Shown one piece after another: positions 15,534 through 24,150 of a stretch of 64,000 nt of DNA. A model generated the notes under the pieces. It was not told the origin of the DNA. It searched no databases and was given only the letters and a program-made list of their open reading frames with translations. The stretch covers positions 1 to 64,000 of the forward strand of contig CAIQIQ010000126.1 of the NCBI GenBank assembly GCA_903871935.1. The letters run 5' to 3'. Within the stretch, counting starts at the first letter, position 1. The number at the start of each line of letters is the position of its first letter. The stretch is from an uncultured Phycisphaerales bacterium (GTDB lineage Bacteria > Planctomycetota > Phycisphaerae > Tepidisphaerales > Tepidisphaeraceae). The translations under genes and the position numbers were made by a program.

Positions 15534-17461
15534 TGAGAATCGACTGCAAACCTGAACTGCTGGCACCGGCCGGCACCTTGGAAACGGTTGAGGCCGTGCT
15601 CTGCGCCGGCGCTGACGCTGTCTACGTTGGCGGCAAATCGCTCAACATGCGCATGCATCGCTCCAGCTACAACCTGGACGATCAGCAGCTTGCCGATGCC
15701 ATCGCCCTGGCGCACAGCCGGAAGCGAAAACTCTATCTCACCCTCAACAGCATGATCGTTGAGGATGAGTTACCTCAGGTCCGCGCAGCCCTGAGCATCA
15801 TCGGACGACTCAAGCCCGATGCGATCATCGTGCAGGACCTGGCCGTCGCTTCGCTCGCGCGAGAGATCTGCGTGGAAATCCCGCTGCACGCCAGCACGAT
15901 GATGAACGTGCACAGCATCGAATCCGCCCAGGCACTGCAGATGCTGGGCTTCACGCGAGTCGTGACCTCGCGCGATATCCCACTCCACGAAGTCCGGCGC
16001 ATCGGCGAAGGTTCTGGGCTGGAGATGGAGTACTTCGTCCACGGCGATATGTGCATCGCGCAAAGCTCGCAATGCTACGGCAGCGGCCTGCTATTTGGCG
16101 AAAGCTCCAATCGCGGACGGTGCATGAAGAGCTGTCGCTGGAAGTGGGAGCTGCTCTCTCCCGATGCGCAGCACCCGACAGGCAAACCCACCTACCTGCT
16201 GGCGCGCAAGGACCTGTGCCTGCTGGAGCATGTTCCCCTGCTGCTTCGCAATGGCATCGCATCGCTCAAGATCGAAGGGAGGATGCGCACGGCGGAGTTC
16301 CTTTCGCCCCTGGTTGCGGCCTATCGTCGCGCGATCGATGGGTACCTCGCCGATCCAATCCAATACACCGTGGACAAAGGGACCATCGACGATGTCTACG
16401 GCCGAAGAATACGCGATTTCACTACCAGCCTTGCAATCTGTAACTCGGGGCCGGCATCGGTGGACACCAGCGGAACCCGTGAGCCGCGTCAATTCAGTCT
16501 CGCTCGCCGCGAAGAAGAAGTGATCCCGCCTCCTGCAGTCCCAGTCCCCCGTGGAACAGTGCTGGGTCTGGCGGTGCACGTGGGCAGCGCACAGGCCGCC
16601 GAGGCAGCCGTCCAATCCGGTGCAACGGCGATCTACCTCGGCGGAGACTACTTCCCAGGCACCTCCGCAACGATCACGGCCGCGATGATCGCCGACATGG
16701 CGGCTCAGAACCGGCAGCACGGCATTCGCACCGCCCTGCTTGGCACACGCATTGCCGATGAGCAAGACCTCGCCGAGTGGCGATGGATGCTCGCTCGCCT
16801 CGCACACAATCGCGACCTGGCACTGGGCGTCAGTACTCTGGGCTCGCTCCTGGTGGCGCGCGAGGCTGGCTTCCGTGAACTGCTCGCCGACTTCTCCCTC
16901 AATGTGGCAAACAGCCAGGCTGCTGATGAACTCTCGACTCAGGGCACCACTCGGGTTACGGCTTCACTTGAATTGGGGCCTGCGGAACTGGCTGCTCTGG
17001 CCGAAAGATGCCGCCTCCCGCTTGAGGTGATCGTGCAAGGGCCTGTTCCCTCCATGGTGATGCAGCACTGCCCGATTGCCGCGGATGCGGGAACGACACC
17101 CGACGATTTCTGCACGCTGGACTGCCATCGCCGCGGCCGCGGGTGGGCCATGCTTGATACTGCCGGCCAGCGGCACATGCTCATTACCGATCGGCGATGC
17201 CGCAGTCACCTGTACATGGCACGAGACCTCTGTTTGCTGCCGCACCTCGCCGATCTGGCGCGGATGGGCATCAAGACCGTGCGCATCGAGGCGCAGCACG
17301 ATTCGGCTGAGACGGCACGTGTCCTCACCGGCATCTACCGGCGCGCCATCGACCGTTTGGCGGCCGGTGAGGCAGTCTGTAACGACGACATTGAGGCGAT
17401 CGCGAGTGCAACCGGCCGCCCCCAATCCAGTGGCCTTCACGCCATCCAACCGGTCGTCTGA
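15530..17461 (+). CDS. Double-domain peptidase-U32-family protein
   Basis: 643 aa. The first U32 domain (residues 1-340) starts with ELLAPAGTLETVEAVLCAGADAVYVGG and has the Cys cluster C175, C182, C198, C202 (NRGRCMKSCRWKW), the [4Fe-4S]-binding pattern of RlhA/TrhP/UbiU-type proteins, and KIEGRMRTAEF near 265. Residues about 345-640 repeat the fold in a more diverged form (VHVGSAQAAEAAVQSGATAIYLGG), with Cys near 514, 527 and 531. Characterised members catalyse prephenate- or O2-independent hydroxylation of RNA or quinones rather than proteolysis. It overlaps the hydrolase gene (ATGA) and is followed 15 bp later by the aminotransferase. Its presence in an acyl-activation and cytochrome operon may point to an anaerobic hydroxylation step; this is inference. 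Confidence 0.85.
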   Translation: MMRIDCKPELLAPAGTLETVEAVLCAGADAVYVGGKSLNMRMHRSSYNLDDQQLADAIALAHSRKRKLYLTLNSMIVEDELPQVRAALSIIGRLKPDAIIVQDLAVASLAREICVEIPLHASTMMNVHSIESAQALQMLGFTRVVTSRDIPLHEVRRIGEGSGLEMEYFVHGDMCIAQSSQCYGSGLLFGESSNRGRCMKSCRWKWELLSPDAQHPTGKPTYLLARKDLCLLEHVPLLLRNGIASLKIEGRMRTAEFLSPLVAAYRRAIDGYLADPIQYTVDKGTIDDVYGRRIRDFTTSLAICNSGPASVDTSGTREPRQFSLARREEEVIPPPAVPVPRGTVLGLAVHVGSAQAAEAAVQSGATAIYLGGDYFPGTSATITAAMIADMAAQNRQHGIRTALLGTRIADEQDLAEWRWMLARLAHNRDLALGVSTLGSLLVAREAGFRELLADFSLNVANSQAADELSTQGTTRVTASLELGPAELAALAERCRLPLEVIVQGPVPSMVMQHCPIAADAGTTPDDFCTLDCHRRGRGWAMLDTAGQRHMLITDRRCRSHLYMARDLCLLPHLADLARMGIKTVRIEAQHDSAETARVLTGIYRRAIDRLAAGEAVCNDDIEAIASATGRPQSSGLHAIQPVV

Positions 17462-17476
17462 TCAGAAAGGATCTGC

Positions 17477-18763
17477 ATGCAACCACCCATCGGCGTGCCG
17501 GCCATTCTCGACCTCAAACGGCAGTACCTTATCCCCTGCCTCTACCACTTCTACCGCACACCACCCCAGATCGTGCGCGGTCAAGGGGTGTACCTGTACG
17601 ACGCCGAAGGCAAACGCTACCTCGATCTGTTCGCCGGCGTCTCGGTCCATGCTCTGGGGCATTGTCATCCGGAAATGGTTGCCGCCATCACCGAGCAGGT
17701 TCAAACACTCCAGCACACCACGACCATCTACCTGACCGAACCGATCGCTCGACTGGCCGAGTCCCTGGCGGCAGTTCTGCCCGGCGAACTCCGCAGTACG
17801 TTTTTCTGCGCCAGCGGGTCCGAAGCCAACGAAGGCGCCGCCCTGCTTGCGATGCTCTATACCGGAAGAAAGGGCTTTGTCGCACTCACTGATGGCCTTC
17901 ACGGACGCACGCGATTAGGGACGAACCTGACCCACATCCCCATGTGGCGCACCGATCCGCATCCCCCTCAAGATGTCGTTCACGTTCCTCGGCCCAACTG
18001 CCGCGATTGCCCATTTGGCAAGTGCGCGGGATCGTGCTCGTGGGAATGTGTCAGCGCCGTTGAGCAGGCGATCCTGACCCACCCGTGCGGAAAACCCGCC
18101 GCCATGTTTGTCGAGATCGTGCAAGGCAATGGCGGGATCAACGTTGCGCCGGCCGGCTACTATCCTCGTCTCCGCGAAGTCTTGGATCGCCACGGCTGCC
18201 TGTTGGTGGCCGATGAGGTGCAGACAGGCTTCGGGCGGACGGGGAGGATGTTTGCCGTCGAGGATGAGGGCATCGCTCCCGACATTCTTACCGGCGGCAA
18301 AGCCCTGGGCGGAGGAACGCCCATCGGCTTCTTCTCGACCACGCCGCATATTGCGGCCTGCTACACCCGCCCTGGAGCATCTACGTTTGGAGGCAACCCG
18401 GTGACAGCCGTGGCGGGCATCGCATTCCTCCGGATCCTCCAGCGCGATCGCCTTGTCGAGCGCAGTGCCGGACTGGGCGCCTTCCTGCGATCCCGGCTTG
18501 GCCGTCTGACTTCTCGTTTCGACTTTGTTCGCGAAGTGCGCGGACGTGGCCTGATGATCGGCGTGGAGTTCGCGCCACGTGGCGAAACTCCCGCCGCTGC
18601 AGTGCTCGATATCGTCCTCGAAAAGCTCAAGGACCGCGGGTATCTTCTGGGCAAGACCGGCGCATCTCGTAACGTCTTGGCGTGGATGCCACCACTGATC
18701 GTCAGCCCTGAGCAACTGGAGGAGGCGGCCGATGCCTTGGAGTCGGTTTTTCAAACACTCTAG
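17477..18763 (+). CDS. Class III PLP-dependent aminotransferase
   Basis: 428 aa, typical length. Landmarks: YLDLFAGVSVHALGHCHPE near 48, the cofactor-binding SGSEANEGA near 113, GCLLVADEVQTGFGRTG near 240 (Asp stacking on PLP) and the Schiff-base Lys in GGKALGGGTPIG about residue 275. A Cys-containing stretch (NCRDCPFGKCAG, ~175) is common in the alanine-glyoxylate/beta-aminoisobutyrate aminotransferase branch. AAAGGAT precedes the ATG. In this operon it follows an acyl-reductase pair that could make an aldehyde, so conversion of an aldehyde to an amine is possible, although 2-oxoacid or beta-amino-acid substrates fit the family equally well. Cytosolic. Family firm, substrate open. Confidence 0.92.
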   Translation: MQPPIGVPAILDLKRQYLIPCLYHFYRTPPQIVRGQGVYLYDAEGKRYLDLFAGVSVHALGHCHPEMVAAITEQVQTLQHTTTIYLTEPIARLAESLAAVLPGELRSTFFCASGSEANEGAALLAMLYTGRKGFVALTDGLHGRTRLGTNLTHIPMWRTDPHPPQDVVHVPRPNCRDCPFGKCAGSCSWECVSAVEQAILTHPCGKPAAMFVEIVQGNGGINVAPAGYYPRLREVLDRHGCLLVADEVQTGFGRTGRMFAVEDEGIAPDILTGGKALGGGTPIGFFSTTPHIAACYTRPGASTFGGNPVTAVAGIAFLRILQRDRLVERSAGLGAFLRSRLGRLTSRFDFVREVRGRGLMIGVEFAPRGETPAAAVLDIVLEKLKDRGYLLGKTGASRNVLAWMPPLIVSPEQLEEAADALESVFQTL

Positions 18764-19769
18764 CCAAACCCCCGCGCTCTGGCTCGCCTGCTTCATCGGC
18801 ATCGCCATGCTTGCCTGTGGTTGCAGCTTTGAGAACCTGACCCGCGTGACACCCGGCAGCTTCGCCACACCGCAAGACTGTGGCGAATGCCATGTCGACA
18901 TCACGCGCGAATGGACAAGCTCGCCGCACGCCCGTGCCTACACGAATCCGCGCTATCGGCAGGCAACCGACGACTATCACTTCACGCAGTGCATCCCCTG
19001 CCATGCACCCCTTCCGACACTTACCACCGACACGCCCCAGGCTCGCGCTGATAGCCGCGAACTAGGCGTATCGTGCGTATCCTGCCACCTCAAAGATGGT
19101 GCAATGGTCGGCCCCCAGCAGCCAACCGGGATGGTCAAGCCGCATCCGATTACGGTTGATCCCAAAGCCTTTGAAGGCGCACAGATGTGCGGCCGGTGCC
19201 ACCGTGGCACAAAATCGCAGTGGGCTGCTTCAACCATTCCCGACAAGCACGACTGCCGTCACTGCCACATGCCCGAGGTCACGCGCACCATCACAAAGGC
19301 CACCAGCGAGATCTCGCGGCTGTTCGTGGCGATGGAGAAGGCAGCCGCAGAACACCGTCACAGCTTCGACCTGGCGCCCACGATAGCGGCCGATCAAGCG
19401 ATCATTCTCGACATAGTGACGCATCCGGGTCTAGCCAACGTCACACTGACCAACCGCCTTCCGCACAACCTGCCCACAGGTGACTTCGGCGTGCGCATCG
19501 TCACCGTTGAGCTTTCAGCGATCGATGCCGCAGGCGGAGCTCTCATCCTCGATAGCCACGAATTCACCAGCGCCGGCGGTGCCGTGGTTCCATCTGGAGA
19601 GTCCATGCACTGGTCGGTCACCATCCCCGCGAATGCCGCTTCGCTTCGCGCTGTTGCCTATCGCCAGGGCCGCGATGGCGCAGATCGTGTCTCGCTGACC
19701 CAGCGCCAGGTGGCGATCACGCCCACCGCACAGACCCAGCCCGAGAAGGGAGCGGCAACCCACCCATGA
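18732..19769 (+). CDS. Pentaheme c-type cytochrome lipoprotein
   Basis: 345 aa. The N-terminus is a lipoprotein signal (WLACFIGIAMLACGCSFEN), so the protein is exported and probably lipid-anchored. Five CXXCH haem sites occur: CGECH (~50), CIPCH (~87), CVSCH (~115), CGRCH (~155) and CRHCH (~176), as in the cytochrome c554/NapC-NrfH-related group. Residues 200-345 are haem-free and beta-rich, with HNLPTGDFGVRI, a region often found after c554-type domains. The gene starts inside the 3' end of the aminotransferase gene (32 bp overlap) with GGAGGAGG before the ATG, and its stop overlaps the next start (ATGA). It probably passes electrons to or from the 19-haem protein encoded next. Confidence 0.9.
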   Translation: MPWSRFFKHSSQTPALWLACFIGIAMLACGCSFENLTRVTPGSFATPQDCGECHVDITREWTSSPHARAYTNPRYRQATDDYHFTQCIPCHAPLPTLTTDTPQARADSRELGVSCVSCHLKDGAMVGPQQPTGMVKPHPITVDPKAFEGAQMCGRCHRGTKSQWAASTIPDKHDCRHCHMPEVTRTITKATSEISRLFVAMEKAAAEHRHSFDLAPTIAADQAIILDIVTHPGLANVTLTNRLPHNLPTGDFGVRIVTVELSAIDAAGGALILDSHEFTSAGGAVVPSGESMHWSVTIPANAASLRAVAYRQGRDGADRVSLTQRQVAITPTAQTQPEKGAATHP

Positions 19770-22276
19770 GCCCGGAGCTCGTTCGCAGATTTTCACGCCT
19801 GCAGATCATCCTCCACTGGGTGATCGCGCTGCAGTACATCACCCTTCTGGTTAGTGGCGGAATCATCATGGCGGTGCACTGGACCCAGATCGATCCTGCC
19901 ACAGCACGGATCGCCATCGCCGTCCACAATGCGCTGGGCATCTCGCTTCTAGCTTCACTTACTCAACTGTTCCTGGCGGCGGTCGCTTCGCGGCAACTCT
20001 CCATGATCCTCAAGGATATGGGGAGTTGGCTGCGCTTCGGCCTGGGTGATGTGAAATGGCTTGTCGTCGCGCCGGTGCACCTGTTCATGCCGCGCAGGGT
20101 GCTCATGCCTCCGGCCGGCCGTTATAACGCGGGGCAGAAGATCCATGGCATCTTCATCCTCCTTGTCGTCCCGGCCTTCGCGGCGACCGGACTGATGATG
20201 CTGCTGCGCACCGCGGATCTTCGACCCTGGGTAGTTCACTCCCGTCTGTTCTTCGCGGCCTGCGGGTTCCTCGCGATACATCTGTTCCTTTCGCTGATCA
20301 ATCCGCCCACGCGTAAAGCCCTGCGCGGCATCTTCACCGGCCACGTGTCGCGCGAATACGCCTCGCGCCACCATCCGCTCGAGCACGGCATCAGCAGTCA
20401 TGCGCACGGCGAGCCGGTCGTCTCACTGTGGGCGGCCGTTACTACAGCGGTCGTCGCTGCTGCCATCGGGGCGGCCGTTGCCTGGTATACCGGCCCGCAG
20501 CGATTGCATCTGACCGGTCCTGCGGTTCAGGAGAACACCATCCTGGAACCTGGCCCCCTCGTGTCATCCCACGCCAACGACCTGCGAACCGCACGGTGCC
20601 AGGCCTGCCATGTGGATCTCAAGCGACCGTCCAACGCTTCCTGTCTAGGCTGTCACGACACGATCAAGCAGGTGTTGGCCGCGAAGCAGGGCTATCACGG
20701 ACAACTCACTGGCCGCTGCAGGAATTGCCACGTAGAGCACCAAGGCGCCAATGCGGACCTACGCGGGTTGGATCAGCATCAGTTCAACCACCAGCTTGCC
20801 CGATTCGCTCTGGACGGACGCCATCAAACCATCGAGTGCCGCGATTGCCATCTCAAGCACTCGCCGGTCACCGGGCAGCTTCGCTACATCGGCCTAACCT
20901 TTGACGCTTGTGTGCGCTGCCATGCCAATCCCCACCAGATCTCGCGGCTCGACGATTGCCAGCGGTGCCACAGCGTGCAGGGATGGGATGCAGCACACCT
21001 GAAGTTCGACCATCAACGTGATACATCCTTCGTATTGGATGGACGCCACGCCAAGGCCTCCTGCGATGCATGCCATAGCCCCACCCGAAGGCCCACCTCA
21101 TCTCAACCGTTGCATCGTATCCTCGCCATCCCGGCCGCCGCCGCTACCACCCCGGCGACAGCCCCATCCCGTGTGACATTCCAGATGGAAGGGATCGGCC
21201 GGACCTGCAACCAGTGCCATGCCGATCCGCATGTACCAACCTTGGGTTCCCAGTGCGATAAGTGTCACCGCACCGACGGCTGGACTGGCAGGAGCCTGCT
21301 GTTCGTCCACAATCGCGACACCTCCTTCCGCCTTGAGGATGCCCATGCTGCCCTGGACTGCCGGCAATGCCATGCCATGCCCAGCCCAGACACACCGCTG
21401 GCTCTGGCCAAGTTCGTCGGTACATCCGCAACCTGCTCTGGATGCCATGCCGATCCGCATCGAGGGCAGCTTTCGCAGCAATGCACCAACTGCCATCGCC
21501 CCACCCGATGGACTGGCCGCGAGATGACGTTCCAGCACAATCGTGACAGTACCTTCCTCCTGCGCGGTGCTCATGAAGACCTGGCCTGCGACAAGTGCCA
21601 TCAACCAATCGCCGCAACCTCCACAGGCCCATCTGGAGCTCGCGACCATCTGGCCAGCGCCCAGTTCAAGCCACTCTTGCACACCTGCGCTGACTGCCAT
21701 CGGGACCCGCACGAAGGACAATTCGACCGATCATGCCTCGCCTGCCATACCGAACAGGGCTTCGGACGCCAAAACCTTCAGTTTGTCCACAACCGCGATT
21801 CCAGGTTCAAGCTCGATGCCGACCACCAAGATGTCGCGTGTGCATCCTGTCACGAGCAATCACCGACCCGAACCATCTACCGCGGCACCAGCACCCTGTG
21901 CCAGCAGTGTCACACCGACATCGCCGAAGCGATCGCCGGCGGCCGCGCCGACAAGCCCGATCCACACCAGGACCGGGTTCAGTGCGCTGACTGCCACCGG
22001 TTACGCGAGCGCAAGAGCGAGCTTGGCGACTACGCGGACGCCTGCCAGCACTGCCACAATCAGACGTACCGATCAATCCTGTTTCAGTGGCAGCAATCCT
22101 TGGATCGCAGAAAGGCACAACTGCTCGACAAGATCGCGGCATCACCAGCTCTGACCCTGCAGCAGACACAGGGCCTTAACCGCCGCGTCGAGGCAGCATC
22201 ACATATCGGCGCACACAATACACAGGCTGCCATCCGGCAACTGGACCAATTGGATGGTGAGATTGCCGGCCATTGA
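19766..22276 (+). CDS. Formate-dehydrogenase-gamma-like cytochrome b fused to a 19-haem cytochrome c
   Basis: 836 aa. Residues 1-255 form a membrane cytochrome b of the FdnI/cytochrome b561 type: ILHWVIALQY, IAVHNALG, GRYNAGQKIHG and AIHLFLSLINP supply the His residues expected to bind two b haems. A further membrane helix lies near 225-245. From residue 280 to 765 I count 19 CXXCH motifs. Several repeat in a module: a CXXCH pair with DPHxGQ, a CXXCH followed by W(T/D), a strand FxHNRDTxFxL, then H and CXXCH. The C-terminal 70 residues are helical and haem-free. This is a single-chain quinone-to-multihaem conduit, probably with the haem array outside the cytoplasmic membrane. Coupled by ATGA to the pentahaem gene. 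Extracellular or periplasmic electron transfer is inference. Confidence 0.9.
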   Translation: MSPELVRRFSRLQIILHWVIALQYITLLVSGGIIMAVHWTQIDPATARIAIAVHNALGISLLASLTQLFLAAVASRQLSMILKDMGSWLRFGLGDVKWLVVAPVHLFMPRRVLMPPAGRYNAGQKIHGIFILLVVPAFAATGLMMLLRTADLRPWVVHSRLFFAACGFLAIHLFLSLINPPTRKALRGIFTGHVSREYASRHHPLEHGISSHAHGEPVVSLWAAVTTAVVAAAIGAAVAWYTGPQRLHLTGPAVQENTILEPGPLVSSHANDLRTARCQACHVDLKRPSNASCLGCHDTIKQVLAAKQGYHGQLTGRCRNCHVEHQGANADLRGLDQHQFNHQLARFALDGRHQTIECRDCHLKHSPVTGQLRYIGLTFDACVRCHANPHQISRLDDCQRCHSVQGWDAAHLKFDHQRDTSFVLDGRHAKASCDACHSPTRRPTSSQPLHRILAIPAAAATTPATAPSRVTFQMEGIGRTCNQCHADPHVPTLGSQCDKCHRTDGWTGRSLLFVHNRDTSFRLEDAHAALDCRQCHAMPSPDTPLALAKFVGTSATCSGCHADPHRGQLSQQCTNCHRPTRWTGREMTFQHNRDSTFLLRGAHEDLACDKCHQPIAATSTGPSGARDHLASAQFKPLLHTCADCHRDPHEGQFDRSCLACHTEQGFGRQNLQFVHNRDSRFKLDADHQDVACASCHEQSPTRTIYRGTSTLCQQCHTDIAEAIAGGRADKPDPHQDRVQCADCHRLRERKSELGDYADACQHCHNQTYRSILFQWQQSLDRRKAQLLDKIAASPALTLQQTQGLNRRVEAASHIGAHNTQAAIRQLDQLDGEIAGH

Positions 22277-22425
22277 TGTACGGACGGAGATTTTGCCCTT
22301 CGGCCCAATCCCGGTAGAATCCTCGCCATCGTTGGCGATGGTCGTTGGCGAAGAAATAGCATCTCAAGGCTTGTTGCAGATCCGACGCGGGATAGTCCGT
22401 TTACCGCGCAAAAAGGTGGCTGGCG

Positions 22426-24087
22426 ATGTTGTGTAGTTCCAGAATGCTTCGTGACTGTGCTGTGTCCCTGACTGTTGGTCTTGCGGGATGGGCGCTATTT
22501 GCCGCTCCGATGATGGCCGCGGAAACCGCAGCGGTGCCTGCTCCCGCGAAGAGTCAGGCGGAGACGCCACCTGCTCAGCCCACTCGCTGGCGCGATGCCT
22601 GGGGCAAGGCAGAGGTCGTCCAGCGAATCCGCCCCGAGTACAACGACGCCTATATCAATAACCCTCACAAGGGCACGACCACCTTCCAGCGTTTCAACGG
22701 CGACCCGCTCTACCCGGGCATGCGTTGGGATGACAGCAAAGGGCCCATGGAGTTCCTCGCCCCGGCCAACGCCGATCTCTCCAATGACCACTATCCGCCA
22801 ACACGAGTCTCCTATTGCCGCTGGCCCTGGAAGGCCATCGAGCCGGAAAAAGGCAAGATCCGCTTCGACATCCTCGACGCGGCCCTGAAGACCGCCCACG
22901 ACCGCGGCCAGACACTCCAGTTGCGGATCGAGCCCTGGGCTCAACCCGAAGATGCGCCCGATTGGTATTACACCATGGGAGGCACGCGCCAAGGCCGCCC
23001 AACAACCAGGCCCGCGGCCGTCGCTGCCGTTCCCCCCACCCCCTCTCCGACCACCGCGCCCACCACGATGCGAGTCCGCCGCCCGCGCCTCCCAGAAGCT
23101 GACTGCAATAACCCCCTCTATCTACAACACTGGGGCGACCTGATCCGCGCTCTTGGCAAGCGTTATGATGGCCACCCCGACCTCGAGAGCTTTGACGTCG
23201 CCTACGGCGGCCAGTGGGGCGAAGGTGGCGGCAACGCCACTTACCAGACCGCGTCCAAACTGGTGGACGTCTATTGCGAAGCATTCAAGAAGACGGACCT
23301 CATCCTGATGCTCAGCACGCCTGGATGCAAGTATGCCTCGACACTTAAGGACAGGCATTTCGGCTGGCGCGCTGACTGCTTCGGCGATATGAACAAGAGA
23401 TCAGATGGCACCGTACCCGCCGGCCTGAATTGGAACCATATGTACGATGCCTATCCCCAGTCGGTTGAGGAAGACGGGCTCAGGGATGCCTGGAAGTACC
23501 GGCCGGTAACCTACGAAACCTGCGGCACCGTCTCTTCCTGGAAACGGTCCAACTACGACGTCGACTGGATTATCGAGCAGGGATACAAGTATCACGTCTC
23601 GGTCTTCATGCCCAAGAGCGTGGTAGTTCCCGATGAGTGGATGCCCAAGATCATGGAGTTCAATAAGCGGATGGGCTACCGCTTCTTTATCCATCAGATG
23701 AACCTGCCCCTGGAAGCCAGGCCGGGCCAGTTAATTGAGACCTTTGTCACCATGGACAATAAGGGCTGCGCTCCCATCTACCGCCCATACCACTTCGCCT
23801 TCCGTTTCACCCAAGGCGAGAAGTCTTATGTGGTCAAGCTCAAGCAGGACATCCGCACCTGGCTACCGGACCTGACCTTCTTCCGCGAGAAGTTCATCTA
23901 CCCACCGCAACTGGAGATCGGCAAAGAGGTCAAAGTCGCCTGCGCCATTGTCAATGACCAGGATCAGCCGGTGGTGAAACTGGCGATCAAGCCGCTGGCC
24001 GTGGATGGCTGGCATGCACTCACCAGCATGGACGTCAGCGAAAAAGATTCCCCGGCCATCGATAGCTGGAAGCCGCCGGTGGAATAG
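22426..24087 (+). CDS. Secreted DUF4832-type/beta-galactosidase-like TIM-barrel protein
   Basis: 553 aa with signal peptide (VSLTVGLAGWALFAAPMMAA). The middle part looks like a GH-A TIM barrel: YINNPHKGTTTFQRFNGD, YCRWPWKAIEPEKG near 128 (the GH42/GH5-like 'xWxxxEPxxG' strand), then YDGHPDLESFDVAYGGQWGEG. The C-terminal part (GYRFFIHQMNLPLEARPGQ, MDNKGCAPIYRPYHFAFRF) corresponds to the beta-sandwich of DUF4832-containing proteins. A Pro/Thr-rich insert (about residues 190-220) interrupts the barrel. Probable extracytoplasmic glycoside hydrolase of unknown specificity. It stands alone between the cytochrome operon (149 bp upstream) and a convergent gene. AAGGTGG precedes the ATG by about 9 nt. 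Confidence 0.75.
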   Translation: MLCSSRMLRDCAVSLTVGLAGWALFAAPMMAAETAAVPAPAKSQAETPPAQPTRWRDAWGKAEVVQRIRPEYNDAYINNPHKGTTTFQRFNGDPLYPGMRWDDSKGPMEFLAPANADLSNDHYPPTRVSYCRWPWKAIEPEKGKIRFDILDAALKTAHDRGQTLQLRIEPWAQPEDAPDWYYTMGGTRQGRPTTRPAAVAAVPPTPSPTTAPTTMRVRRPRLPEADCNNPLYLQHWGDLIRALGKRYDGHPDLESFDVAYGGQWGEGGGNATYQTASKLVDVYCEAFKKTDLILMLSTPGCKYASTLKDRHFGWRADCFGDMNKRSDGTVPAGLNWNHMYDAYPQSVEEDGLRDAWKYRPVTYETCGTVSSWKRSNYDVDWIIEQGYKYHVSVFMPKSVVVPDEWMPKIMEFNKRMGYRFFIHQMNLPLEARPGQLIETFVTMDNKGCAPIYRPYHFAFRFTQGEKSYVVKLKQDIRTWLPDLTFFREKFIYPPQLEIGKEVKVACAIVNDQDQPVVKLAIKPLAVDGWHALTSMDVSEKDSPAIDSWKPPVE

Positions 24088-24150
24088 ACTGCGGTATCAC
24101 CCCCGTGAGACCTCGCATGTCGGAGGCGCCAACTCCAGGATCCGAGCCGT

